Source: Capra hircus (taxonomy: Eukaryota; Chordata; Mammalia; Artiodactyla; Bovidae). From it: a DNA stretch of 64,000 nucleotides. This document shows positions 12,346 through 23,804 of the stretch, one piece after another. The notes under the pieces were generated by a model. The model was given only the letters and a program-made list of their open reading frames with translations. It was not told where the DNA came from and searched no databases. The stretch lies in NCBI RefSeq assembly GCF_001704415.2, contig NC_030813.1, forward strand, positions 19,362,001 through 19,426,000, written 5' to 3'. The translations under genes and the position numbers were made by a program. How positions within the stretch are numbered: the first letter of the stretch is position 1; the number at the start of each line of letters is the position of its first letter.

Positions 12346-12876
12346 AAACTTATTGTTGTATAGGATCTTTTTCCCCTTGATAATACATTTTTATTGTTTC
12401 CTCTATTAAGAAATATTTTTCTAAAATGTTATTTATTGGACGAATGGTATTTCTTTACATGAATCTCATGTTATTTATTTATCCAGTCACCTTTTATTAT
12501 GTGTTTGCAGTATCCCAGTTTTTCACAATTTAAGAAAAACAATATATTTAATAAATATTTTCCCATACTGCTTGGTACAGTCTGTGATTATATCCATGGA
12601 ACAGATTTCTAAAAAGAAATTTCTATTGCATTCATATTTGAAAGTTTCTTAATGCATATTATGATTTTTTCCTCCAGAAAGTCTATGTTGATTCACATAT
12701 CTAAAATGTGTATTTTATTTATTTTTATGGAAGTATAGTTGATTTACAATGTTGTGTTAATTACTACTGTACAGCAAATTGATTCACTTATACCTATTTA
12801 CACATTCTTTTTTAAATGTTCTTTTCCATTATGGTTTATCATAGGATATTGAACATAGTTTTCTGTACTATACAGT

Positions 12877-12941
12877 GTGTGTGTGTGTGTCTGTGTCTGT
12901 GTGTGTGTGTCTGTGTGTGTGTGTGTGTGTGTGTCTGTGTG
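12877..12941. repeat. Interrupted (GT)n microsatellite
   Basis: About 65 bases of GT dinucleotides are broken by CT steps. It is the tail of the adjacent Bov-tA and is likely length-variable. Confidence 0.85.
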
Positions 12942-13152
12942 TTAAGTCACTCTGTTGTGTCTGACTTTTTGTGACCCTATGGACTGTAGCCTCCTCAGGC
13001 TTCTCTGTCCATGGGATTCTTCAGGCAAGGATACTGGAGTGGGTTGCCATTTCCTCCTCCAAGAGATTTTCCAACCCAGGGTTGAATCCTTGCCTCTTAG
13101 GTCTCCTACACTGGCAGGCAGGTTCTTACCACTAGCACCACCTGGGAAGCCC
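12877..13152 (-). mobile_element. Bov-tA SINE with (GT)n tail
   Basis: This is a full Bov-tA inserted in the old L1. The 3' tail appears first on the + strand as an interrupted GT microsatellite (about 12877-12941). The body follows, then the tRNA-like head ending in cacctgggaagccc. The flanks CTGTACTATACAG and CTGTGCTATGCAG look like a 13-base target duplication with two differences. Confidence 0.88.
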
Positions 13153-13920
13153 TGTGCTATGCAGCAGGACCTTGTTGTTTATCCATTCTACATATGAAAG
13201 CTTGTGTAGAAGCTCCCACTCCATCCCTTTCCCAGGTCCCACCCCCTTGGCCACCACAAATCTGTTTTCTATGTCCATGATTCTGTTTCTGTTTGACAGA
13301 TAGGTTCATTTGTGTCATATTTTAGATTCCACATATAAGTGATATCATACGGTATTTGACTTTCTCTATCTGACTTGCTTCACTTAGTATGATAATCTCT
13401 AGTTGCATCCATGTTGCTGCTGCAAATGGCATTACTTTGTTCTTTTTGTGCCTGAGTAGTAGTCTATTGTATATGTGTACCACAGTGTCTTTATCCATTC
13501 ATCTGTCAATGGATATTTATGTCATTTCCATGTCTTGACTATTGCGAATAATGCTACCATGAACATAGGGGTGCATGTATCTTGTTGAATTATAATTTTG
13601 TCCAAATATATGCCCAGGAGTGGGATTATTAGATCATATGGTAGCTCTAGTTTTAGTTTTCTGAGGAACCTCAATACTATTTCCACAGTGGCTTCACCAA
13701 GTTACATTCTCACCAACAGTGTAGAAGGGCTCCCTGTTTTCCACACCCTCTCTTACATTTAATATTTGTAGATTTTTTTTAGTGAGGGTCATTCTGACAA
13801 GTGTGACGTGGTGCCTCATTGTAGTTTTGATTTGTATTTCTCTAATAATTACTGATGTTGAGCATCTTTTCATGTGCCTTAAAACATAATGTGTTTTTCA
13901 GTTCTTCCCTACATGCTTAC

Positions 13921-14887
13921 TGTCAGAGTTCAACCAACAGCAAAAGATTATACACTCACATTAGGATAATTCAAGAATGGTTTATTTAGAGAGATAATAG
14001 TTACAAAGATCATGGTGGAATGTTGGTGAAAATATGAGAGAGAATGCAGTAAATTATGAAAATTAGCAATAGCACTGTTACCACCAGCAGAGACATTACT
14101 TTGCCAAGAAAGGTCCGTCTAGTCAAGGCTATGGTTTTTCCAGTGGTCATGTATGGATGTGAGAGTTGGACTGTGAAGAAAGCTGAGTGCCAAAGAATTG
14201 ATGCTTTTGAACTGTGATGTTGGAGAAGCCTCTTGAGAGTCCCTTGGACTGCAAGGAGATCCAACCAGTCCATTCTGAAGGAGATTGGCCCTGGAATTTC
14301 TTTGGAGGGAATGATGCTGAAGCTGAAACTCCAGTACTTTGGCCACCTCATGCAAAGGGTTGACTCATTGGAAAAGACTCTGATGCTGAGACGGATTGGG
14401 GGCAGGAGGAGAAGGGGACAACAGAGGATGAGATGGCTGGATAGCATCACTGACTCGATGGATGTGAGTCTGAGTGAACTCCAGGAGTTGGTGATGGACA
14501 GGGAGGCCTGGCGTGCTGCAATTCATGGGGTTGCAAAGAGTCGGACACGACTGAACGACTGAACTGAACTGTTCCCACCTAAAAGCCAAAGGGATGAGGA
14601 AGGAAGAGATGATCAGAACACAGGAAATGAGAAGCAGGTTGAGAAAGCCATCTTGAGAGGAACAGTGACCTTTGGTCAACAAATAGCTAAACCAAGGTGA
14701 ATTTTCAAGTACAGAACCAAGGGATTATATTACCTTGACCTACTCTCTCTATTGTCTGAACTACCTTGAAAGCCAGAGGACCTGGGGTCCCTCTTCTAGG
14801 TCCAAACAGAGGCCTCCCACCAGTAGAGAACAGGCAGGAACCAATGGAGAGTGAATCTGGAGAGACAAGCAAAAGAAATCTAGGACA
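13921..14887 (-). mobile_element. ERVL-type solo LTR, antisense, carrying a BovB
   Basis: The block begins TGTCAGAG and ends GGACA, so it has TG...CA termini. It is flanked by identical 5-base sequences CTTAC at 13916-13920 and 14888-14892. A 5-base duplication is typical of ERVL/MaLR elements. On the minus strand an AATAAA signal lies at about 13980. Removing the internal BovB and its duplication leaves about 473 bases. No internal retroviral genes lie next to it. The family is not identified. Confidence 0.7.
14086..14567 (+). mobile_element. BovB 3' end, 5'-truncated
   Basis: This is a short BovB insertion covering the C-terminal coding region (open at 14233-14562) and the ACTGA tail. It is flanked by ACTGTTACCACC (14074-14085) and ACTGTTCCCACC (14568-14579), a 12-base target duplication with one difference. 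It sits inside the LTR at 13921-14887. Confidence 0.88.
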
Positions 14888-14892
14888 CTTAC

Positions 14893-16990
14893 CTACTATT
14901 TCTATGTCTTTGATTATACATGTTTTGTATATATCTGTGATTGAGGTAAAAACATTTTCTTTACTTTTTTGTGTTTATTTTGTCAAGTATATGTGTATAT
15001 CTCCCCTCCATTTTAACTAAGCAGGCTGTTTTTTCTTATTGGTTTGTCTTATTGATTAAAAGAGTTCTTTATATATTAAGGGCATCTTAAATTTTTATTT
15101 TTCACATATATTTCTCTTATTTAAGAGTTTAGCTTTTGCTATATGCTTGAAATTAATTTAAGTCATCAATTCTTACTCTTTGTGATTCTACTTTTTACGT
15201 ATAATTTTTGTTCAACTTACAAATCATTTTACTTTGAGTATAAGATAGAAGCATGATTTTATTTTATTATAGGTAATAAATGATGCCTATACTATATCCT
15301 AAATAATACACCATTTTCTCCAGTGATTTGTTATGGAATCCTATTCGTTTACAGCATTCTTTCATTTATTGAGGTCTTTCTATACACCCCATTATGGCCT
15401 ATTAGTCTCCTAGTCAATTCTAGTGCAATATCATGTCGTGATATTTTATACGGTTTTGGCATATGACAGTGTATTTTATTATTTTTCATTGTTTTCTTGA
15501 CATTCTCACCTATTTGAGACAAATGAACTTTGGAGTTTTTGTTTCAAAATAAAAAAGGAAGATCCTTTTAGAGTTTTGATTAAATTGTAATTAATACATT
15601 GTTTGAAGAGGAAATAAAGATCTTCTAAATACTGAATCTTTCTTTCCAGATAGCATTTTATGCGTCTCAGGTTTTTCTAATGCCCATCACAAAACTGTTT
15701 CATTTTCTTTAAATATTATTCTTTTATTTCTAAGTATTTTGTTTTGGAGGAATATTTTGACATTGCAATTGAAAGCTTATGTTCCTTGGGTTTTTTGACT
15801 GGCTTCTGCTGCTATTGAAAATAACTAATAATTTTATTGTATGTATATTATGACTAAAACTTTACCAAATTCTTACCAGTTTTATTAGACTTTTCTCTGA
15901 TTAGTCTGGATTTTCTAAGACTATTGTATTATCTAAGAGATATATTTTTTCACAGTAAGTCTGCCTGTATGGTTCATCATTAAGTAGAATGTCAAATATT
16001 TGAGATGAAGAACATCCATCTTAATGAAATCTTTCATTGTTCAGATTAGCTTTCCTTCTGATACATGTTTACCATGAGTTTTTCTTTTTCTAAAATTGGG
16101 AATAAATGTGAAGTTTTATCACGTATGGCTTTCTGTCACCCACAATGATGAATTACATACTTTGTATCTTTTGACTAATTAAAGGTGATGAATTACTTTT
16201 CAAATTGTCCTTATGTTGAGCCATCCTTCATTCCTGGAATATCCCGTTTGCTCATAATATGCCATTCTTTTAAATTGCTGCTGCATTCAATTTTCCAGTT
16301 TTGAGATTTTTTGAAAGAATCTATATCCATAAGGAATATTGAGGGTTGTGCATGCATTTGTGTTTGATGTCATTTTTGTTAGATTTAAGTATTAGGTTAA
16401 GGACACTTCATAAAATGATCTTTCAATGTTTTCTTTGCCTTGCAATAGTTATAGATAGAAGTGCTTGGGGAAAAACTATTTGGCACCTCTCTTTAAAGCA
16501 ATTGTTTAAAAACTTAAAATCTTACCCATTTTTACACAGTCTTATTTAGTTGTTTTTACAAAGTCTATTTAGATTTTGTAAATAGTCTATTGTATTGTAA
16601 AGCGGACACAAAGTTCATCATTCTCCTCAAGTTTACCTTGGTCTATAAATGTATAGGTCTATTCAGATTTTCTATTCTTTTGAAAATATTTGCAATCAAT
16701 TATTCTTTCAAATATTTTTACATACTTATATTTTTCTCATTTATAGACAATTAGAAAGGTATATAGAAAAGAGAGATATAAAGAAAATATAGAGAGAAGG
16801 AGAAAGAGAAGCATATTACTTATATTTTTCTCATTTATTATCATGCACATGGTTCATATACAGCTTTTCCAGTTTTATTGATATTCCCCTAAGTTTCAGC
16901 TCTAGTATTTATCTATTTTTTCCTTCATTCATATTTTTTATTATCATTAAATTACCTACTTTACTAGGATAGTTTTGAATGTGTGTTTAT
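14893..16990 (-). mobile_element. Ancient L1M-type LINE, antisense
   Basis: This is long AT-rich sequence in which antisense L1 ORF2 can still be read at low similarity, most clearly near 16200-16340 (ttgagccatccttcattcct). There are many indels, and edges are approximate. Confidence 0.55.
16724..16838. repeat. 94-base-period partial tandem duplication
   Basis: The 21-base segment starting ACTTATATTTTTCTCATTTA occurs at 16724-16744 and 16818-16838. A purine-rich GAGA-type stretch lies between. Confidence 0.7.
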
Positions 16991-18284
16991 TTTTGCCTTC
17001 TTTATATTCACCTAAGTCTTTCAATTAATTAGAGTATGTTTTGTAAACCTATATGGTAGCAGCTGGCATCTTTAGTTTTTCAGTTGAGGAAAAGAGATGG
17101 CTGTGAGAAATCACTGAGGCAGATATAGGTTTCAGTATTCTTGATTAACCATCACAGTGCCCAGAGGCTAGAGAATCTGATGATTTGCCATCCCTGAGGA
17201 GTCTGTCTAGTGATCCAGACAAATAGCTTTGCTCTGTAATGTTATTTAATCACATTTTTATTCACTCATTCATTCATTAAATACCTATTAACAATTTTTG
17301 GTGCCAGACCTTGTGTTGCCTTTTGGAGATACAAATATGAAAAGATGTAGAACCTGTATTTAAGGATTTTGTAATTCAAGTAAAGAAACAGATAATATAT
17401 TACAAATATAGTAATTACTATGACACAGGTATGTACATGTTTTGGGAAAACGTGTACATACCCCATAGCACAAAATTACTCAGGAAAAGTAATAGAAAAT
17501 TTAGAAATACTATTTTATTCATTCGTATTCAACAAATATATTATGTGTCAAATAATATGCTGAAACCTGGGGAAATCATAGGTATAAAAGTAACTTTCCT
17601 TGTCTTTGAGGAGCTGTTAGTCTGGTGGAAGTAAATAATCCTATTATAATAAAGATGTACCAGATACCTGTGGGGACACAGGAAAGAAATTAAATGAGCC
17701 TGTCAGAGGTCAAAAAGACTTTCTTCACGGAGAGAGCAATGTTTGAACTGATACTTGTAAGGTGAGCGGGTATTTATTAAGTGGACAAGGTGTGGCATTC
17801 TAAGCAGAGGAAGCAATGTGGGCAAAGGTGGCACAGTGGTATAAAAAGGCGGATAGTCTGCTAATACCAAAGCATGAGGTACAAGGCGGTGAGGGGTGAG
17901 AAAAAAGGTGAAAGATAACCAAGCTTTCATTAAACTCTGACAGTGTGTCAGACACTATTCTAAATGTTCTATATAGAGTAACATTTAGTTCTTACAGCAG
18001 CCCAGAAGGATTTGGATAACTGCTGTTATCCCACTTTATAGATGAAGAAATTAGGTAGAGAGTTTGAGTATCATGTCCAAAATCATACACTGTGAGTGGG
18101 CTGGCCAAAATTTGAGTCCTGGTAATCTGACCCCAAAGCCTATGGTCTCTTGCCTACTATAGACAGATACCAATTCATAAAAGACTTTATATTCTATACC
18201 AAAGAATTTGGATTTCACTCCATCAATGTCTAGAAACCAGTGAGGTGTTCTTAATTATAAAAATCTACATGATCAGACTTTTAA
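16991..18284. other. Old repeat mosaic with an inset MIR
   Basis: There is no gene. The words at 17261-17450 and 17510-17930 belong to an ancient mammalian repeat that I recognise by its order of phrases but cannot name. A reverse MIR is inset at 17935-18160. The same unnamed repeat resumes after the SINE at 18285-18488. Confidence 0.4.
17935..18160 (-). mobile_element. MIR SINE, antisense
   Basis: This reads in reverse MIR order: tail (gtgtcagacactattctaaa), core (cactttatagatgaagaaat), then the head near 18120. Confidence 0.7.
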
Positions 18285-18488
18285 GTGTATGTTAGCTGCT
18301 CAGTTGTGTCCAATTCTTTATGACCCCAGGGACTGCAACCTGCCAGGATCCTCTGTCCACGGAACTTCCCAGGGAAGAATACTGGAGTGGGTTGCCGTTC
18401 CTTTCTCCAGGGGATCTTCCTGACCCAGGGATCAAATCCAGGTCTCCATTGCAGGCAGATTCTTTACCATCTGAGCCACCAGGGAAGC
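18285..18488 (-). mobile_element. Bov-tA SINE
   Basis: This is a full reverse-strand Bov-tA ending in the tRNA-like head (gagccaccagggaagcc). The flanks TGATCAGACTTTTA and TGATCAGGTTTTTA look like a 14-base target duplication with two differences. Confidence 0.9.
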
Positions 18489-18869
18489 CTGATCAGGTTT
18501 TTATTTTAACTCAAGTGGCATTTGGAATATGGATTAGAAGGGATGACTTTATGTGAAAAGATAGAGGAAAAAAAGAAATAGCAAGAGGGGCAGACAGCTT
18601 CTACAGTCCATTTGAGGGATGGTGGAAGCCCTGAAGTAGGGCAATAAGTCAGGTAACAGATTCAGATTCAAGAGTTATTTTGATGGAACTTGGGTATTTG
18701 TTATATAGGAATGAGAAATAAGGAAGGATGAAAAGTCTGCAGTGGTTTTCAGATTTCTGTCCTTGGTAACTAAGTTGAAGTTAGTGCCAGGACATGTAAC
18801 AGAAAATATGGGAGGAGTGTTCTAGACACCGGTTCTTTATTCTCATAGTTAATATTTCCAGGGATACAA
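18489..18869. other. Old repeat continuation
   Basis: This continues the unnamed ancient repeat interrupted by the SINE at 18285-18488. No exon is visible. Confidence 0.4.
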
Positions 18870-20215
18870 GGATTTTTAAGTGTCTACAAATCAATAAGTG
18901 TGATAATCACATTAAGAAATTAAAGAATAAAACCATATGATATTCTCAAAATATACAGAAAAGGCTTTTGGTATAATTCAACATCCATTTATGATTTTAA
19001 AAACAGCTCTCCAGAAGGTGGGCATAAAGGGAAATACCTCAACATAAAAAAGGCCATATATGACCAACTCACAACTAACTCAACGATGAAAAGCTAAGAG
19101 CATTTCCTCTAAGATCAGGAACGAAACAAGGATTTCTACTCTCACCACTTGTATTCAACATAATATTGCAAGTCCTAACCATAGATATCAGACAAGAGAA
19201 AGAAATGAAAGGAATCAAAATTAGAAAGGAAGAAGTATCACTGTTAGCAGATGACATGAGACTGTAATAGAAAACCCTAAAGACACCGTCAGAAAACTGC
19301 TAGAGCTCATGAATTTGGTAAAGTTGCAGGTACAAAATTAATACATAAAACTCTATTACATTTCTACACACTAACAATGAACTATCAAAATTAAGGAAAC
19401 AATCCCATTTACCACTGAATCAAAAAGAATAAAATATTAAATAAGGAATAAACCTACCTAAGGAGGTAAAGGACTTCCCTGGTGGCTCAGACAGTAAAGC
19501 GTCTGCCTACAATGCGGGAGACCCGGGTTCAATCCCTGGGTCAGGAATATCTCCTGGAGAAGGAAATGGCAACCCACTCCAGTATTCTTGCCTGTAAAAT
19601 CCCATGGATGAAGGAGCCTAGTAGGCTACAGTCCAGGGGGGTTGCAAAGAGTCTGACACAACTGAGCGACTTCACTTTCACTTTTCACTTTCTTTCAAGG
19701 AGGTAAAAGACCTGTACTTGAAAAACTATAAGACACTGATGAAAGAAATTGAAGATGTCACAAACAGATGAAAAGATTTTCTTGGATTGAAAGAATTAAC
19801 ATTGTTAAAACGATCGTACTCCCAAGGCAACCTGCAGATTCAATTCCTATCAAAATACCAATGGCATTTTTCACAGAACTAGAACAAATAATTTAAAAAT
19901 TTGAAATAGTGAAATAGTGAAAACAATCTTAGAAAAGAAAAACAGAGTAGGAGGAATCATGCTCCCTGACTTGATTATACTGCAATGCTACAGTAATCAA
20001 ACCTGGTACTGGCACGAAAGCAGACACATAGATCAATGGAACAGAATAGAGAACCCAGAAATATACCCAGGCACCTGTAGTCAATTAACCTACTACAAAA
20101 CTGACAAAAATAGAGACAATTTCTTCAATAAATGGTACCGAGAAAACTGAACAGCTACATGTTTAAAAAAAAAAAATCAGAACATTCTCTAACACTGTAT
20201 ACCAAAAAAAGTCAA
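18870..20215 (+). mobile_element. Old L1 LINE ORF2 region, sense, split by a SINE
   Basis: This is diverged L1 ORF2. The reverse transcriptase motif reads SLLADDM near 19235, a degenerate form of the usual FADD box. It continues after the Bov-tA at 19471-19696 into the region encoding QCYSNQTWYWHESRHIDQWN (near 19980). Stops and indels are frequent. Confidence 0.8.
19471..19696 (+). mobile_element. Bov-tA SINE
   Basis: This is a full-length sense Bov-tA beginning ggacttccctggtggctcag and ending in a TTTCAC-rich tail. It has perfect 11-base flanks AAGGAGGTAAA at 19460-19470 and 19697-19707. It is the best-preserved tRNA-Glu-like head in the first half of the window. Confidence 0.95.
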
Positions 20216-20665
20216 GTCTACCATTTCAGACTCTTAGGTACCATGACAGAGTGATTCTCCTAGTAGTTTAATGGACACAGGAAAATAACTGTCATGTTAC
20301 CAGGTTTGGATTTTTGCTTGCTTGATCAGCGTTATCACTAACACATTTAGATAGCCCTTTCAGAGAATTCACTCTACTGAAAGATAGTTTTTGTCAGTAA
20401 CATTGCTAAATAAATTTTGACCTTAGTTTGGAAATGGAATATTATTTTTTAAGTCTTTTTCATACCAATTGATTTCTGATATTTGGACATCTAAATTTAA
20501 TATGCATTGTATGTACATGTTCTTGGGAAGAAATGATAATAGAAATTTTCAGAGTTGTTCTGCAGTTATCCTCAATTCTTGTCCATTGTCCATAAACAAT
20601 GTTCTGTGAATTTGAAATCCTACTCACACAGGAAAATACATATCAATGATACTAAAGAAGATTTA
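20216..20665. other. Intronic sequence, nothing recognised
   Basis: This is AT-rich sequence without a named repeat or exon-like frame. Confidence 0.45.
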
Positions 20666-21098
20666 AATTATACAGAGTGAAGTAAGCCAGAAAGAAAAAC
20701 AGCAATACAGTATACTAACACATATATATGAAATTTAGAAAGATGGTAATGATAACTCTGTATGTGAGACAGTAAAAGAGACACAGATGTATAGAACAGT
20801 CTTTTGGACTCTGTGGGAGAAGGCGAGGGTGGGATGATTTGGGGGGATGGCATTGAGACATGTATAATATCATATAAGAAACTAATCGCCAGTCCAGGTT
20901 CAATGCAGAATACAGGATACTCGGGGCTGGTGCACTGGGATGACCCAGAGGGATGATACAGGGAGGGAGGTGGGAGGGGGGTTCAGGATGGGGAACATGT
21001 TTGCACCCGTGGCAGATTCATGTTGATGTATGGCAGAACCAATACAATATTGTAAAGTAATTAGCCTCCAATTAAAATAAATAAATTTTTTTAAAAAG
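20666..21098 (+). mobile_element. L1-BT 3' end fragment
   Basis: This has the end of ORF2 (encoding QSEVSQKEKQQYSILTHIYE-like sequence), then the full 3' UTR with its G-rich run near 20965 and an A-rich tail at about 21085. Confidence 0.9.
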
Positions 21099-21205
21099 AG
21101 GGAGGAGATATATGTATATGTATAGCTGATTCACTTTATTCTACATTGGAAGCTAACACAACATTGTAAACCAATTATACTCCAATAAAAAATCAATTTT
21201 CAGCC
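21099..21205 (+). mobile_element. Older L1 3' terminus
   Basis: This is a different L1 3' end type directly downstream, recognisable by agctgattcactttattcta and ccaattatactccaataaaa. Confidence 0.7.
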
Positions 21206-22548
21206 TTTTTATCTGTGGAAAAAATAAAGTTAAATTTTATTATTTTAAAAAAAAGAAGTTTTACTTTTATGCCTCTAAGTGGAAATTGTTCAGTGAATAG
21301 TGAAATTGTGTATAAAAGTGTTTAATAAAAGAAAAACTAGATTCTGAATTTTTTAGTATTATAATTATTTTCTTCATAAAGCAAAGTTGTATAATTTGCC
21401 CTAAGTATGATTTACTAATCTCCTAAATTTAATTTGTAGACGAACATGCTTGCAACATATTACAGTTCTTTGATGATACACTCAAATTTCAGAAAGTTAT
21501 GAACTTGTCAGTGACTCCTGTTTCCTTCTTTTCTTACCATTTCATAAGGCAATCAGTCTTTTCTTTGAAGAAACTCCTGACAAATGATGCATTTGATTGG
21601 AACCAAGGCCAAGGTCATGTCTTTCTTTCATCAATCAGTTCTTCATAGAGAATACTTTGGTCAAATTCTTTCCTTCATCAGTCAGGCACACCTTCCATTC
21701 AGACAAACCTCTTTTAGAAATACCCCATTCAGCACTGAATGACTGAAAGCAGAACTAGAGTAATCAAGAGTTCTTTATTTTATCTTCATAAATGTACAGC
21801 TTCATGTGAAGTCTGAGAAAAACACCTATAGAGCCTGCAATCTAATGAAAAAAGATAGAAGCATTGATTGTATGACTTGCTGATTTTAAAACTAATCTTT
21901 CTGAAGCAGTTTTAATTTCAGAATATTTAAGTACATTTAATTTCTAATACTAAAAAATTAAAATTCCTAATTCTTATTTTTCATTAAGTGCAATAAACTC
22001 ATAAAACTTAGCAACTTTCATTTCTATTTAAAAGCTAATAAAGTGAGAGAACAAGTGCTTTACTCTTACTACTAAAGAATTTATAGCATACATAGTCACA
22101 GAAACCCAAGGGATGAGGGCTGACATTCAAACTCCAAAAACAATTGAGAACAATTTTTTTTCAGAATAAGTCTTGTCTGTTATGTGATTCATAGGCTTTA
22201 TTCTCTCCTGCCTAGAAAGTCTAAATTGGAAATTATGTATGTGGAATCCCACTATGAAATTGAGGAAAGAGAGAAAATAAGCAAATGAGATAATAGTTAG
22301 ACTCGATCTTGGAAGCATATTAAGCACATAAGTAAAAATTTTTTGAATCCCCATATTTTAAATCAAGTGAATTTTGAAAGTTCTTATATTTTCAAATTAT
22401 GTTAAATAAGTTTTCAACAGTGACTACTAGTGTTCAGCAAGTTTATGATGAATTGAGATGTATTGTGTTGCCTTTTGTGAAGGGTAGAGGATCCTCCTGC
22501 CTACCAAATAACATGAATAATAATTGTGAATGGCCCTTAGTCTGAATT
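21206..22548. other. Intronic sequence, nothing named
   Basis: There is no named repeat. A 72-codon open stretch without a supported exon structure runs from 21433 to about 21650. Confidence 0.45.
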
Positions 22549-22911
22549 GGGCTTCCCTCCTGGCTCAGCTAGTAAAGAATCCACCTGCAATGTGGGAGAC
22601 CTGGGTTTGATCCTAGGTTGGGAAGATCTCCTGGAGAAAGTGAAAGTGAAGTCGCTCAGTCATGTCTGACTCTTTGCGACTCTACGGACTGTAGCCTACC
22701 AGGCTCCTCTGTCGATGGGATTTTCCAGGCAAGAATACTGGAGTGGGTTGCCATTTCCTTCTCCAGGAGATCTTCCTGACCCAGGGACCGAACCCAGGTC
22801 TCCTGCATTGTAGGCAGAAGGGAAAAGCTACCCACTCCAGGATTTTGGCCTAGAGAATTCCATGGACTGTATAGTCCATGGGGTCACAAAGAGTCAAACA
22901 CAACTGAGCGG
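22549..22911 (+). mobile_element. Bov-tA SINE interrupted by an opposite Bov-tA
   Basis: The sense Bov-tA head occupies 22549-22638 and its body resumes at about 22828-22911 (from ctacccactccaggattttg to aacacaactgagcgg). The two parts join correctly if the middle is removed. Confidence 0.85.
22639..22827 (-). mobile_element. Bov-tA SINE nested in a Bov-tA
   Basis: This is a reverse-strand Bov-tA from gtgaagtcgctcagtcatgt to the beginning of its tRNA-like head (ctcctgcattgtaggcagaa), inserted in the opposite orientation into the copy at 22549-22911. The last part of the head is missing. Confidence 0.85.
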
Positions 22912-23220
22912 TTTTTTTTTTAAGTCTGAATCAGTATTATGACATGTAACAAACATATACAGACAGGTTTGGTGGTCTGCAGTCTGATTTTACCTCCTTT
23001 ACAATTAAAATACATTATCTAAGAAAGCATTATGTTGTTCTTCATTTCTGTGAATCTAATTTCTACCCAACCATTCATAAGTAACATAAATCATGTTAGG
23101 AAAGTTAAATACTGAGTCATAAAACAATTTCTCGTATTACCAGAGCTTTAATTAATGCAATTTACAACAACAGTAATTATAGTTGAAAGATGAAATGTTC
23201 TTAAAAGAGCTGTTTATAGA
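22912..23220. other. Intronic sequence, nothing recognised
   Basis: This is a short AT-rich spacer between the nested SINEs and an L1-BT end. Confidence 0.45.
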
Positions 23221-23525
23221 TCAGTCTTTTGGACTCTGTGGGAGAGAGAGAAGGTGGGATGATTTGGGAGAATGGCATTGAAACATGTATAATATCATAT
23301 ATGAAACGAATCACCAGTCCAGGTTCGATGCATGATACTGGATGCTTGGGGCTGGTGCACTGGGACAACCCAGAGAGATGGTACGGTGAGGGAGGAGGGA
23401 GGGGGGTTCAGGATGGGGAATACATGTATACCTGTGGCGGATTCATGTTGATGTATGGCAAAACCAATACAATATTGTAAAGTAATTAACCTCCAATTAA
23501 AATAAGTTTATATTAAAAAAAAGAA
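23221..23525 (+). mobile_element. L1-BT 3' UTR fragment
   Basis: This is a sense L1-BT 3' UTR, from gtcttttggactctgtggga to the terminal A-rich tail. Confidence 0.88.
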
Positions 23526-23671
23526 AAATACAAGTAAATAAAAAACAGGACAAGATAAAAAAAATAATGATAAACAGTGCTCTCATAAGGAAAAGTCTAC
23601 CTCATTTCTTTCCATCACATTTGAACTAGGAAGTTGTAGTGAAGGAAAAGATTAATGGTTTCCTATGTGTG

Positions 23672-23804
23672 CTTTCCCAGATGGCTCAATGGTAAAAAAA
23701 AAAAAAAAAAAACTGCCTGGTAGTGCAGGAGACACAAAAGACAAGAGTTTGATCCCTGAGTTGGGAAAATACCCTGGAGAAGGAAATGGCAACCCACTCC
23801 AGTA
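23672..23804 (+). mobile_element. Bov-tA SINE, 5' half, with an internal A19 tract
   Basis: This is the sense tRNA-like head and start of the body, cut off at cactccagtatt where BovB begins. An A19 run (23694-23712) lies inside the tRNA-derived head, where family members usually have only a few A residues. Confidence 0.82.

Larger units (their letters stand above)
12706..13880 (-). mobile_element. Old L1 LINE 3' region, antisense, split by a SINE
   Basis: Antisense L1 3' sequence is recognisable across the block (for example tggaagtatagttgatttac near 12730 and atgcccaggagtgggattat near 13615). A Bov-tA with a GT-rich tail interrupts it at 12877-13152. There are many small differences and no open frame of note. 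Confidence 0.8.

Noticed and set aside
21433..21650. 72-codon open stretch as an exon or small gene
   Set aside because: There is no supported start, donor or known similarity. Open runs of this size occur by chance in sequence of this length.
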